A DNA stretch of 64,000 nucleotides, taken from Eunapius fragilis. Lineage: Eukaryota > Porifera > Demospongiae > Spongillida > Spongillidae. Position numbers and translations under genes: made by a program. Below, in pieces: positions 38,401 to 48,815 of this stretch (position 1 is its first letter; every line of letters starts with the position of its first letter). The notes beneath the pieces were generated by a model. The model did not search any database. It saw nothing but the letters and a program-made list of their open reading frames with translations, and was not told where the DNA came from. The stretch spans positions 1,655,272 through 1,719,271 of the forward strand of contig OY811984.1 of the NCBI GenBank assembly GCA_963681505.1. The letters run 5' to 3'.

Positions 38401-41153
38401 CATTGGAGTATCGTAGAGTGTATTTTGACCTTGTTATGTGTTTCAAGATTGTGAAAAACCTTGTAGATCTTGATGCATCAGCTTTCTTTCGTATCAATTT
38501 GTCACCATACAGTACAAGAGGGAACTCAATCAAACTTAGTCCTTTGTCATTAACTCACCATAATTTTCACTCAAACTTTTTCTCAATCAGAGTTATACAC
38601 ATTTGGAATTCATTACCAGACTCTGTGGTTACAGCATCCTCCGAAAAAATATTTAGGTCTAAACTCAGCAATGTAGACTTGTCTCCATTTTGTAAATGTT
38701 ACCCATTTTAGGACCAGCAGTATATTAGTGCATATTCATTTATGCCATTACTTGCCATTGTGTAATATATGTACACATAATATCTTATCCTGAAATGGCT
38801 GCTGGTGCTCAGTTGGTTAGTGTGTCACTACATACAGGACCTTGTCTGAACACTCTGGTGATAGAGTATGGAGGAGTGTGGAAGAGGGAGGGAGTGGAGT
38901 GGGACAGAAGGGATGATGAAGTTAGATAAATAGCTCTAGATTAACATAACATCTCCTGGCTATCTCAGGGGTACGACAACTTGTTATGTGTAATTGCAAA
39001 CAGACATCCCATATACCACTTCATGTACAGACATCTCATTTAATGCTCCATGTGTACAGACGTCTCATATAACACTCCATGTGTACAGACATCTCATATA
39101 ACACTCCATGTGTACAGACATCTCATATACCACTCCATGTGTACAGACATCTCATATAACACTCCATGTGTACAGACATCTCATATAACGCTCCATGTGT
39201 ACAGATATCTCATATAACACTCCATGTGTACAGACATCTCATATAACACTCCATGTGTACAGACATATCATATAACACTTCATGTGTACAGGCATCTCAT
39301 ATAACACTCCATGTGTACAGACATCTCATACAACACTCCATGTGTACAGATATCTCATATAACACTCCATGTGTACACCTCATATAACACTTTTCTGTAG
39401 TTTTTATAAATGAAATATGAGCTTGATTTATTGAAGTTTATTTTCTCCATCTTGAATTGAAAATTAATTTTAATATTTTGGATAATCTGCAGATGATGTG
39501 CTTAATTTAATTTAAGTATAATTAATAAGTGGTACCAACAATAAGGTTGAGTAAAACTGCAATCCAAAACACCAATCCCAGACCACACATCACCTCCTGA
39601 TGTGCAGTCTCCAGACCACACATCACCTGATGTGCAGTCCCCAGACCACACATCACCTGATGTGCAGTCCCCAGACCACACATCACCTGATGTGGAGTCC
39701 CCAGACCACACATCACCTGATGTGCAGTCCCCAGACCACACATCACCTGATGTGGAGTCCCCAGACCAAACACCTCCTGATGTGCAGTCCCCAGACCACA
39801 CATCGCCTGATGTGCAGTCCCCAGACCACACATCACCTGATGTGCAGTCCCCAGACCACACATCACCTGATGTGCAGTCCCCAGACCACACATCACCTGA
39901 TGTGCAGTCCCCAGACCACACATCACCTGATGTGCAGTCCCCAGACCACACATCACCTGATGTGGAGTCCCCAGACCAAACACCTCCTGATGTGCAGTCC
40001 CCAGACCACACATCACCTGATGTGCAGTCCCCAGACCAAACATCACCTGATGTGCAGTCCCCAGACCAAACATCACCTGATGTGCAGTCCCCAGACCACA
40101 CATCACCTGATGTGGAGTCCCCAGACCACACATCACCTCCTGATGTGCAGTCTCCAGACCACACATCACCTGATGTGCAGTCCCCAGACCACACATCACC
40201 TCCTGATGTGCAGTCCCCAGACCACACATCGCCTGATGTGCAGTCCCCAGACCACACATCACCTGATGTGCAGTCCCCAGACCACACATCACCTGATGTG
40301 CAGTCCCCAGACCACACATCACCTGATGTGCAGTCCCCAGACCACACATCACCTGATGTGCAGTCCCCAGACCACACATCACCTGATGTGGAGTCCCCAG
40401 ACCAAAGACCTCCTGATGTGCAGTCCCCAGACCAAACACCTCCTGATGTGCAGTCCCCAGACCACACATCACCTGATGTGCAGTCCCCAGACCAAACATC
40501 ACCTGATGTGCAGTCCCCAGACCAAACATCACCTGATGTGCAGTCCCCAGACCACACATCACCTGATGTGGAGTCCCCAGACCACACATCACCTCCTGAT
40601 GTGCAGTCTCCAGACCACATATCACCTGATGTGCAGTCCCCAGACCACACATCACCTGATGTGCAGTCCCCAGACCACACATCACCTCCTGATGTGCAGT
40701 CCCCAGACCACATATCACCTGATGTGCAGTCTCCAGACCACACATCACCTGATGTGCAGTCCCCAGACCACACATCACCTGATGTGCAGTCCCCAGACCA
40801 CACATCACCTGACGTGCAGTCTCAAGACCACACATCACCTCCTGATGTGCAGTCTCTCCAGACTCAGACCAAGCATATTTGAAGGTCATGATGCTGCCAC
40901 ATTATGCCCCTCCTCGAACCACACCCACCCCACTTCCCCACACCACACCCACCTCTCCCCTTCACACATACCCCTCCCCCTCCACACCCACCTCCCCCTT
41001 CCTTCCACCTCCACACCCACCCCTCCCCTTCAAACATATCCTCCACTTCCCCTTCCAACTGGGTGAGGTCAGCCATGACCTGGTCAAACTGGATGTGAGA
41101 GGCCGCCAGCAGATTGGCAGCATCAGGTAGGGGACACACTTCTGTGGACATGC
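35471..41153 (-). CDS. formin FH2-domain gene, 3' part only
   Basis: Three minus-strand exons. (1) 41021-41153 after TTTGCAG gives [20 protein letters not shown] plus LEGEVEDM, like the helix of FH2 domains that precedes the last segment. (2) About 35673-35840 gives [13 protein letters not shown], then [20 protein letters not shown], matching the FMN/Capu-type end of FH2 (FF..W..F...F...W). (3) 35471-35528 gives basic [19 protein letters not shown]. Exons 2 and 3 join in frame (GAG|GTGTGT donor, AATCAG|AA acceptor) and exon 3 ends at GTAAGT. FH2 dimers nucleate and extend actin filaments. The start of exon 2 is unclear (a TAA lies just upstream in frame), the FH2 middle and the rest of the gene were not found, and a LINE and the 30-bp minisatellite fall between exons 1 and 2. 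It may be a decayed gene. Confidence 0.5.
36009..36545 (+). pseudogene. LINE C-terminal domain fragment
   Basis: The plus-strand text [20 protein letters not shown], then [20 protein letters not shown] and further [10 protein letters not shown], is the C-terminal Cys/His domain of an endonuclease-type LINE. A 36-bp unit is tandemly repeated three times inside it (about 36176-36285). The reading continues in another frame with [15 protein letters not shown] and, past a stop, [16 protein letters not shown]. Frameshifts and stops show it is dead. Bases 36546-36985 hold nothing else recognised. Confidence 0.6.
36990..38711 (+). pseudogene. broken non-LTR retrotransposon (CR1/Jockey-like) reverse transcriptase
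   Basis: Successive frames read [60 protein letters not shown] and FADDTKLYV (the polymerase FADD box, at about 37889-37915), then a C-terminal stretch with [11 protein letters not shown]. These are the usual reverse-transcriptase blocks of CR1/Jockey-type LINEs, in order. At least three frame changes (near 37460, 37900 and 38210) break it. The endonuclease half is missing, so the copy is 5' truncated. It sits in the putative formin intron, opposite in strand to that gene. It ends near the stop at 38711. Confidence 0.85.
38712..39030. other. LINE 3' flank, nothing firm
   Basis: Contains CTCAGTTGGTTAG near 38811, which resembles a tRNA A box, but no B box follows at the right distance. Otherwise nothing recognised. 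Confidence 0.3.
39030..39390. repeat. 29-bp minisatellite, about 12 copies
   Basis: The unit is ATCTCATATAACACTCCATG plus TGTACAGAC. Regular, no spacers. Confidence 0.95.
39588..40862. repeat. 30-bp minisatellite, about 42 copies
   Basis: The unit is GATGTGCAGTCCCCAGACCA plus CACATCACCT. As 30 is a multiple of 3, several frames on both strands stay open for over 400 codons (for example [10 protein letters not shown] on plus, [10 protein letters not shown] on minus). Variants (gtgcag/gtggag, cacaca/caaaca, extra cct) change residues freely in every frame, so no frame shows protein-level constraint. A higher-order block of several hundred bp recurs: the order of variant units around 39961-40120 reappears at 40381-40590. 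Confidence 0.95.
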
Positions 41154-41290
41154 CTGCAAACTACACCAGAGAAAGAGACAGTGGTACATAATATATCTTC
41201 ACCATTAACCCATTCCCCCCCCCCCCCCCCCCCCCCCCCACTCTCCCTCTTCTTTCCCTTCCCTCCCCCCTTCTCCCCTGTTCACTCTCT
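40905..41290. repeat. C-rich tracts flanking formin exon
   Basis: CCCACCTCCCC-type sequence at 40915-41035 and a C run with CT tract at about 41214-41280, on either side of exon 41021-41153. Confidence 0.8.
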
Positions 41291-41329
41291 CCCTCACCTT
41301 ATCTGCATGTCCAATATATAGCGAAGCCT

Positions 41330-41765
41330 CACAGGGGCCCTGTGACAAAAGTATTGTGGTATTTGCCCCCATGGCCCCCGTGCTTCCTACCCCACTGACA
41401 CCACACAGTCCAGTTACATGCGTGAAATACACATCAGTGACATGGAGGCCTTTGGACATGACCATGTAGAGGAGACCATGGGATATGAGCATACAATGGA
41501 GGGCATGAGTCTGAAAAGACATACTACCATTTTTGTGATGATACAATTATGACCACTAAAGAAATAGAAGGTAATGAAATATACCCTGTAAATTGTTATG
41601 TTGTGTGCTACATAGATTCACTATAAGCTTTGTCCATTTGAACTTTTGTCTTTTGGTTACATTACTTTCACTGGCCTACTATACAACCTCTTTCTCAACT
41701 ATTTTTGTTATGTTTATATTCAGATTATTCTCTTTATGTTTGGTCCTACATGGGCAAATGTACAG
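41330..41765. repeat. dispersed repeat, copy 2 (partly inverted)
   Basis: See copy 1 at 33935. Here the segment 41581-41765 is the reverse complement of 34190-34360, while 41340-41580 is in the same direction. Confidence 0.7.
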
Positions 41766-41824
41766 CAAGGGGAAAATAATAGTGTCTTATAGTGGAAAGA
41801 GTGTGTGTATAAGCATGACATGAA

Positions 41825-41861
41825 ACGTGTGTATGTATGTGTGTGTGTGCGTGTGTGTGTG

Positions 41862-41912
<51 letters not shown>
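41825..41912. repeat. (TG)n microsatellite
   Basis: About 85 bp of TG with short interruptions. Bases 41913-42319 hold no gene; a hAT-like CAGTGGCGGTCTGGGC end at about 42104 has no visible partner. Confidence 0.9.
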
Positions 41913-41914
<2 letters not shown>

Positions 41915-42322
41915 GGTTCATGGTGTATGTGCCAGCCATGCAGATGAAATGAAAAACGGTGGGCGTTTAAAATATATGTGCCTGCAGAACGCAAATCCCA
42001 ACAATAAGGAAGGGTTACATGTGTTCCAGCCCATGTGGATTTAACTCGACCACGCCTCTCCCCTAGCCTAGCTGATACGACGTGCACTATATCTCATGGC
42101 TCCAGTGGCGGTCTGGGCATTAATTACCTGGGGGGGCAAAACACTTATATGGCGCCCCCCCCCCCCCTCCCAGCCATAACTGAATTAAATATAAATTTAC
42201 ACAGCAAGGAGACTTATGTGTCAAATCGAATACAAATGTGCGTGTATAGCATCGATACGACAGTGTTACAATAACGCTTTGGAGAGCTCCGATGAACTCC
42301 GTGCAAATTGATCGATTATTAA

Positions 42323-42634
42323 GGGGGCTTGTCCAAACTATGTTTGGAAAAATTAGCGTCATTGTGACGTTAACATATTAACCCCCCCCCCCCCCCCCCC
42401 CCTCTAAGCGTCATAGCGTTTTCGTTAGATTAGTAGCATGAAACATTACTCAATGTGCAGTGTAGTCTGAATAGACGTAACTGCTGCAACTGGAGTCAAC
42501 GCTGCAGCTAACTAGATGTTCCGTATTATAAAACAATACTTGCGGACAATAAAATTTTTCTTAACGTCACAGCCCCCCACCCCCCCCCCCCCCCATGACG
42601 CTAATTTTTCCAAATATAGTTTGGACAAGCCCCC
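42323..42634. mobile_element. PIF/Harbinger-like MITE, 312 bp
   Basis: Terminal inverted repeats of about 40 bp with one mismatch: left GGGGGCTTGTCCAAACTATG, continuing TTTGGAAAAATTAGCGTCA; the right end is its complement. It is flanked by the 3-bp target duplication TAA (42320-42322 and 42635-42637), the TWA signature of PIF/Harbinger. Poly-C tracts sit just inside both ends. No transposase. Confidence 0.8.
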
Positions 42635-42927
42635 TAAATCGATGAGTGGCCTACATGTACTGGCAGCGAAACACAGCACATTACTTGAACCACACCGCTA
42701 ACGCTTATTCATGTTAAGGTGTGTCACAATTATGGGGGGCTCTGTCCCCCCCCAACATCATATATGGGCCCCCCCCCTTCTGCCGTCCCTGTGTTCGTTA
42801 TAGAAGAGAACCACTGACGTTTGTAAGAAGCGGAAACACGGTGGTACTTCAGTTGTATAGTGGCATGGGCACGGAAGGTTATTGAATATTCATGTCTCGG
42901 AGTGGCGCGAAATGAACGAGAAATATG

Positions 42928-43266
42928 CAATTACTTTGCACAGCTGTATCTCCGTAACGGATCAAGTAAAAATAAGCCAACAGTATAAATCAATAGGTAC
43001 AGGATCCCTCTACGTATAAACCAAAATCGAAGTGAATTGAATTTTCCTGCAGAAAGATATGGCGGGTTTGAACCCCAAGGGGTATCAGACGTATAAACGC
43101 TGCAACGAAGCTAATGTAAGACTCCAAAATGTATCTTACCATAGAGAAATGGTGTAGTATGAAGTACTGAAAATAGGAAGTAAATAGCGCTTACCATTCA
43201 GAAGTTATAGCGATTCAAACGTGAATCATTTTTATAACTTTTATATATATGGGCGTGAACTGTCCC
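42928..43266. mobile_element. foldback family half-copy FB3
   Basis: Only the right arm is present. It starts GCAATTACTTTGCACAGCTG, then ATCTCCGTAACGGATCAAGT, GATATGGCGGGTTTGAACCC and TCAGAAGTTATAGCGATTC, ending GGGCGTGAACTGTCCCA. Lies 63 bp from the stop of the big membrane protein gene. Confidence 0.75.
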
Positions 43267-43329
43267 AATTAATCAATGTACGGTGCATGCGCATAGAATT
43301 AATTAAAAATACACTGCAATCCATTAATT

Positions 43330-46300
43330 TTAAATTTCAAGCAGACTCTCGCGCAATTCTCTGAAGACATCGCTTCTGTTTTGAGGCTCTTCTTGGACTT
43401 CTGTAGTAGGTTGCGACTTATCTTTCATTGCCTTAAACTTCTTCCAAAGTTGAGTGACACTCCACTTATGGTTCTCACTGCTTATAATCCGACGATATGC
43501 ATGAAAAACGACAAATGCATCCAAACACAAGTACGCAGATCCAATTCCAATAATGAACGCCACAGGATACAGGCTGACGCTCAGGCCTTCATCCAAAAGG
43601 TAAGCTATTGCGAGGATTGATAAATTACTGTGAAAGTAAACTTCAAGAAGGACGTTTGCCCATGATCTGTATACAGAAAACGTACACAAGACAGCAGTGT
43701 AGAAATGAGAAACAAATATAATAGCCAGCAATCTCAAAGTAATCTTATCAACTGTGAACAGACCGTAAAGAATTATACGAACCAAAAGTAGGACTCCAGG
43801 CCAAAAACGGTAGCGATCTTTGTAAGGAGCGGCAAAGCTGTCAAAAAATGGTTTGCACCTGTTAAAGAAACGGAATGCTTTCCAATGCGATCTGGATTGT
43901 AAACACGGTATGCATAAAAGAACCATTGTGAATGGTATAATGAAGAAAATGCAGACCACGATTCCAAATACAGATATCATCGCGTGTTGTGCTACGAAAA
44001 ATTTAACAGTTCCGTCATACAACCATAGCTTTGATTGATTATCATTCACTGAGTCAATCTTGACTGATGTGAAAATTGTAATGATAGTACGTAAGATCTT
44101 TGAGTAGGAAGCCAATACGAGGGTTGCAAGTACTTGAACTGCATTGAACTTGCACAACTTGGATATCCTGGAGGAATACCTCCCTGCAACAATGATGATG
44201 ATAACAATGCAAAGCATGTACGCTGGAAAGACAAACTGAAGCCATGTTTTAGCATAACTGTCCATACCATTGTAGAAACACGTCTCAATGCCTAAGTCCA
44301 TGTTCAACCATGATATGAATATTGACAGGAGATGAGCAAGGGTTTTAAGACTTGTATCCATTGGTTTATGGAAAAAAATTTCTTCATTAACTTTAATGAT
44401 GTTAGCAAAATAAATGATTCCAATCATAGTTCCCTTGGAAATGGTAAGATTTAAAAGAAATGTTGCAACTACCAATATAATACCCATGAATGCAAACACA
44501 ATAATTAAGGCCAAAGTCTCATTACCACATTCCTTGCACTTGGAGGAGCCAAAGGTCATACTTAGCCCATCCTGGCACTGACCACACAAAGTGTTGGTTC
44601 TGTTGAAGGCACATAAGCTGTTCAATGTAACAACTTTGCTACCTATGCAATAGTCATATGGACACAGGTAATAATATCCAAGTACACCGAAATTTGTAGT
44701 GTGTCCTATCCATTCCTTTTCCTTTCTTTCCACTGTTAGGTCACCAATAGTACAGTTAAGCTGATATTTTTTCAATAATATATCACAAACGCAAGATTGT
44801 GTATTGGTGTCCAGCATAAAACCAAAGGGACATGATAAGACTGTGACTGATAGTACTATTTGGCTTGAAGACAGAGATGAATCACCAAATGATGTCTGAG
44901 TAGTTATATATTGGGTGCCATTTTGAAGGACATACTGTATATCATAATTCTCACATGTCACAGATGATCTAATTGATGAAATAAAATTTATGTTGTTGGT
45001 ATTGTTTCTGTAAATGAACACTATACCAGGGGCAATGCCATTTGCTTGACCATATGTAATGAATGGTATTGATATTCTCTGTCCAGGATAGACCGAGATA
45101 TTCTTGAATTCGTTAGGGCAAGGATTTATGCCCACTTTTATTGCTTCAGTGATGTCTGATATATTTCGTATAATTGGTAGTTTTAAAACATCACCTGGAG
45201 TACAGTGGCATACGTTCAATGGCTCTGATGAGATGACTGATCTGTTATTACTGCTATTAATAGTAATTGTTGCACCAAGCTTCTCAACGTCACACAAGTC
45301 AATATTCCCACCATACAGCACGCTACCAGCCTCTCCTGCTTCATTTCTATTATAGTGCATAGTCATAAGGCCATTTAGTTTGAAAAAACATGTGATAGAT
45401 GGTAAGGATTCTACATATATGGCTCCTCCTGCCAACACTGCTGTATTGTTAACGAAGGTAAGGTTATTCTGTAATGAAAAATTTAGGAACGACTGTTGTC
45501 CAACATAAATTGCTCCTCCATTAATAGCTGTGTTATTAAAGAAATTCAGAGTGGATGATTCAAAATTAGCAGTTGAATCAAGGAGATAAAGTGCCCCTCC
45601 TCTCTGGTTACCTGAATTATCCCTAAATGTAACATTGCTTTGAAAAAAAGTTCGGGACTTAAAAACTTGCACTCTGGATGTCATAAATTCACTATTTTCA
45701 ACATGTAATTTGCATGTGCGTATTTCAATGGGAGACTTCCGGAATGAACTGTTGTTATTCAAATAGACTTCCTCACTATCATCACATATTAGGCCAGCAA
45801 CGCTGTCATAAAAACTGCTATTAGAGATCCAAACATGGGACTTTATATTTATTATTTTAACTGATGAACTTTCAATGGTACAGTTAGTGAGGCGTAATGT
45901 GACATTAAATGCTGTTGCAAAAGAGAATATGCTATTAACAAATTTTGAGCCAGTAATTGTTACTGAAACTGGGATGCCAACTTTACTGTTGTCTTCCTGA
46001 GTAAATTCAAAGCCACCACCGATTCCTTTAATGCTTGATGTGCCTTGAACAAAAAGATTAAATGATGAGATATTGGAGAAAAAGAAGAAGTTAGCACCAG
46101 AACCAGCTGTATTTCTATAGGAGACAGTGTTGCTAATGACGGCTGTTACTGTAGTAGTGTTATGAAAATAAATACTCAGTCCTGATCCACCTGCCGGATG
46201 ACATGTATTATTTGTTCTGCCATTCATACCCAAGGTAAATAGACAAGATGAAACTAGAAGTCTGCTATCTGTCTTAATGTATGACTGATCAAACATTAAT

Positions 46301-46989
46301 AGCATATTTCCACCATAATTAGAGCCAGAATCCTTTATATTGCTATTGACACAGCGTGCACATTGATTGTTCCCAACAAATGATGAATTAACTATAAGTG
46401 ACTTTCCAACAACATTCCTTCCATACACTCCATATCCGCTGCTGTTCTGAATGGAAATTCCACTGATAATGAGATTATATATACTCTGTAAGAGAATTCC
46501 AGCATTAATATGCATGAAAAAATTTGTTCCACAATTGACTATCATGAGATCATTAATAGTCAGATTAGTGATGTTAAAAAAGCCCAGACCAGAAGCACCT
46601 TTGCAAGAAAGTATCACAGAGGATTCAGTGTAACTTATGTCGGAATCTTCACGATAGGAATCAAGACCGTATTCTTTAACTTTATCAGCAACCATACGTA
46701 ATTTTAGGTTTTGAGTTAATGATCCTGATACATGAAGGTTATTGATGTTTTCAAAATATATCGTTGTATTGATTTGATGTACACCAGGCAGAAATATGAA
46801 TGAGGCATTGGAGATGAAGTATGAGGATGAATTCTTGACATAGGTTTCAATATCATAACACGGATATCCTTGAGGGCAGGAACAATTGGTGCTTGCACCT
46901 GGATTGACATAAAAGATTAGAGCATATTGACTTCTCACAAAAAGGAGCAAACACAGAGTAATGATTTGGTTTGCACAGCTTTGTTCCAT
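43330..46989 (-). CDS. beta-helix ectodomain / multi-pass membrane protein, about 1219 aa
   Basis: Single exon. The start at 46989 is preferred because a signal peptide follows at once (MEQSCANQIITLCLLLFV); the open frame reaches back to 47076. Residues about 30-600 form a right-handed parallel beta-helix type ectodomain, Asn-rich with many N-glycosylation sites and Pmp-like repeats (FFNNTAINGGAIYV, FVNNTAVLAGGAIYV). A Cys-rich neck follows, including NRTNTLCGQCQDG near residue 800. After residue about 825 come some 8-9 hydrophobic segments, then a short charged tail. It is probably a cell-surface receptor or adhesion protein; ligand and signalling are unknown. The neck and membrane part are homologous to the 566-aa proteins at 52083 and 58867 (shared NRTGTLCGKC / LLYDG / FxGxxFxxxxIL pattern). 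The transmembrane block does not match a standard GPCR family by eye. Confidence 0.85.
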   Translation of the reverse strand: MEQSCANQIITLCLLLFVRSQYALIFYVNPGASTNCSCPQGYPCYDIETYVKNSSSYFISNASFIFLPGVHQINTTIYFENINNLHVSGSLTQNLKLRMVADKVKEYGLDSYREDSDISYTESSVILSCKGASGLGFFNITNLTINDLMIVNCGTNFFMHINAGILLQSIYNLIISGISIQNSSGYGVYGRNVVGKSLIVNSSFVGNNQCARCVNSNIKDSGSNYGGNMLLMFDQSYIKTDSRLLVSSCLFTLGMNGRTNNTCHPAGGSGLSIYFHNTTTVTAVISNTVSYRNTAGSGANFFFFSNISSFNLFVQGTSSIKGIGGGFEFTQEDNSKVGIPVSVTITGSKFVNSIFSFATAFNVTLRLTNCTIESSSVKIINIKSHVWISNSSFYDSVAGLICDDSEEVYLNNNSSFRKSPIEIRTCKLHVENSEFMTSRVQVFKSRTFFQSNVTFRDNSGNQRGGALYLLDSTANFESSTLNFFNNTAINGGAIYVGQQSFLNFSLQNNLTFVNNTAVLAGGAIYVESLPSITCFFKLNGLMTMHYNRNEAGEAGSVLYGGNIDLCDVEKLGATITINSSNNRSVISSEPLNVCHCTPGDVLKLPIIRNISDITEAIKVGINPCPNEFKNISVYPGQRISIPFITYGQANGIAPGIVFIYRNNTNNINFISSIRSSVTCENYDIQYVLQNGTQYITTQTSFGDSSLSSSQIVLSVTVLSCPFGFMLDTNTQSCVCDILLKKYQLNCTIGDLTVERKEKEWIGHTTNFGVLGYYYLCPYDYCIGSKVVTLNSLCAFNRTNTLCGQCQDGLSMTFGSSKCKECGNETLALIIVFAFMGIILVVATFLLNLTISKGTMIGIIYFANIIKVNEEIFFHKPMDTSLKTLAHLLSIFISWLNMDLGIETCFYNGMDSYAKTWLQFVFPAYMLCIVIIIIVAGRYSSRISKLCKFNAVQVLATLVLASYSKILRTIITIFTSVKIDSVNDNQSKLWLYDGTVKFFVAQHAMISVFGIVVCIFFIIPFTMVLLCIPCLQSRSHWKAFRFFNRCKPFFDSFAAPYKDRYRFWPGVLLLVRIILYGLFTVDKITLRLLAIIFVSHFYTAVLCTFSVYRSWANVLLEVYFHSNLSILAIAYLLDEGLSVSLYPVAFIIGIGSAYLCLDAFVVFHAYRRIISSENHKWSVTQLWKKFKAMKDKSQPTTEVQEEPQNRSDVFRELRESLLEI

Positions 46990-47271
46990 ATTAACGATTC
47001 TTGAGCAATAATCTCGTGTTGGTTTGACTTTAGATTCAACTTCTGTCCCTTTTTGACTATGTATTAGAGAGAGCATGTAACAATCAGTACTGCCAAAGAG
47101 ATTTATTCAGTTGCACCATTGACACCATTATAGAATTAATGAGGCGGCTGCTTTTGGTGTTTGCATGGTACTGTCCCCCACTTGATAAGCCTGTCCCCTG
47201 CATTACAGCATGCAGTTTACCAGTGGGGAGTTTAGGCATTACTTTTCAGCATAATTATATAAATTATATAA

Positions 47272-47740
47272 TATGGGACAGTTAACGAAAAAATATCGTA
47301 TCGCTGTATGATTATTGTTTATACTATTGTCGTGTTTCTGAACACCACACGTGCTTATAACTAAGACCACAACAATTATCTAAATAGTATAAAAATGCTT
47401 GAATCGCCATAACGATTATAGCTACCGACGTACTTTTTGTAACACATCATACCACACAATTTCTCTATTGCACATATATCTTCACAACAATTAGAGCACG
47501 AACTGGACAAATCAATAACGACAGGATTCTTCTACGCATATATAAGGATTTTGAAGGGATTGGGACTGCTTTTCTGCCTTTGCAACGGATAGAGTTAAAA
47601 TTAACGAACATGCAGGACTAATCAAGCGACAGGACTCTTCTATAGGGATATACCAATTTTAAAGGGATTGGGCAGAAAGTTATTAAAGTTTTGAACCCGT
47701 GGGAGTAACGCCCTTGGCCGTATATGTACCGTACGGAGAG
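47272..47740. mobile_element. degenerate foldback family copy
   Basis: Begins ATGGGACAGTTAACGAAAAA. It contains two same-direction, diverged copies of 'gacaggattcttctacgcatatataaggattttgaagg' and a TTTGAACCCGTGGG block like FB3. Too decayed for clear ends. Confidence 0.45.
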
Positions 47741-48263
47741 GACCTAAAGGATGGAAATAATGTATGCCATAGAACCACTTTTTGTCGTCTGTGCATGTTG
47801 AAGATACGGACGTAGAAACTGTGACAATAACTCAGACACTCGGAGTTATAATGCCTGATAAGTGTTTAATATTATAAAGATACCGTTCCAAAGTGCTTTT
47901 CGTTCTTTTGTGCGCAAATTTAGTCCCGTATTATGAACCAACAGGGTACTGGAAGATGTACTTTTCAGCTTCCGAGTCATCGTTGTGGTACAACATCATA
48001 ATCATTTTAGATTCTATGCTTAAAGTTGGGCACTTTTGTTATGCAGATTCTGTGGTTACTTGATAGGACAGGTGAAAGCTTCAAGGCGGTAGCATCTTAC
48101 AAGAAGGAAGAGAAAGTGTTCCATGTTGTCAGTGCAGACCTTCTGCTTTTGCAACAACCTTACCCGACAAAATCATGGCAGTACCTGTTGCAGCCAGCCA
48201 ATTTCATGACAACCAGGATAGCGTCACGTTATTATATACGTTTCTAATCCAAAATATCCTTGC

Positions 48264-48815
48264 TTATATCGCTCGGAAGGTATAGCGATTCAAACGAAGA
48301 GCATTTTTACAAAAGTTGAACTTCACGACAAAATTTCGTGACCTAAATATTATAAAAAATCCATTGCGTTTGAATAGTTAAAACGTCCGAACGGTAAACC
48401 AGAGATAAAATATTATCTAATATTATAAAAATCCATTGCGTTTGAATCGTTAAGACGTCCGAACGGTAAACCAGAGATTTATCTCTGGGTAAACGTAATT
48501 GACATCCTATTTTCTAGACTTCATACTATACACCAATACATTTGGGGTCTTTTACTTGCTCCATGCCAGTATTATAACGTCCGATTACCCCACAGGGTTT
48601 TAACCTGCCAAAACTTTCGGCAGGAGTAATCAAATTGCTTCAAATTCGGTTTGTAGGTAGAGAGGTCCTATACCTCTTGATTTGTTCAATTTTTACTTCA
48701 TCCGTTACGGAAATATAGCTGTACACGGTTTCCCGCTCGATTCGTGCCATTAATTAAACCCGCCTCCCATACATTAAATTGTTTAAATCATTGGCGCGAA
48801 TCGAGCGGCGTTTCG
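48264..48815. mobile_element. foldback half-copy, unit A
   Basis: Left arm plus centre only: CGAAGAGCATTTTTACAAAA, ACGTCCGAACGGTAAAC (present twice), TTTCGGCAGGAGTAATC, ATCCGTTACGGAAATATAGC, up to ATTGGCGCGAATCGAGCGG. The other arm is absent. The equivalent copies lie at about 55425-55960 (unit B) and 61255-61775 (unit C). Confidence 0.75.

Noticed and set aside
38805-38880. Possible tRNA-derived SINE head
   Set aside because: An A-box-like CTCAGTTGGTTAG is present, but no B box at the right spacing and no cloverleaf.
39502-41066. ORFs of 426-488 codons with 10-residue repeats
   Set aside because: A 30-bp minisatellite. Unit variants change residues in every frame, so no frame is favoured; neighbouring arrays with other periods behave the same way.
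41298-41339. A 42-nt minus-strand segment with acceptor- and donor-like ends upstream of the formin exon
   Set aside because: Its frame does not join to the next exon without a stop, and it overlaps the dispersed repeat.
42104-42125. hAT-like end CAGTGGCGGTCTGGGC
   Set aside because: No matching inverted end found within a reasonable distance; left as a possible solo end.
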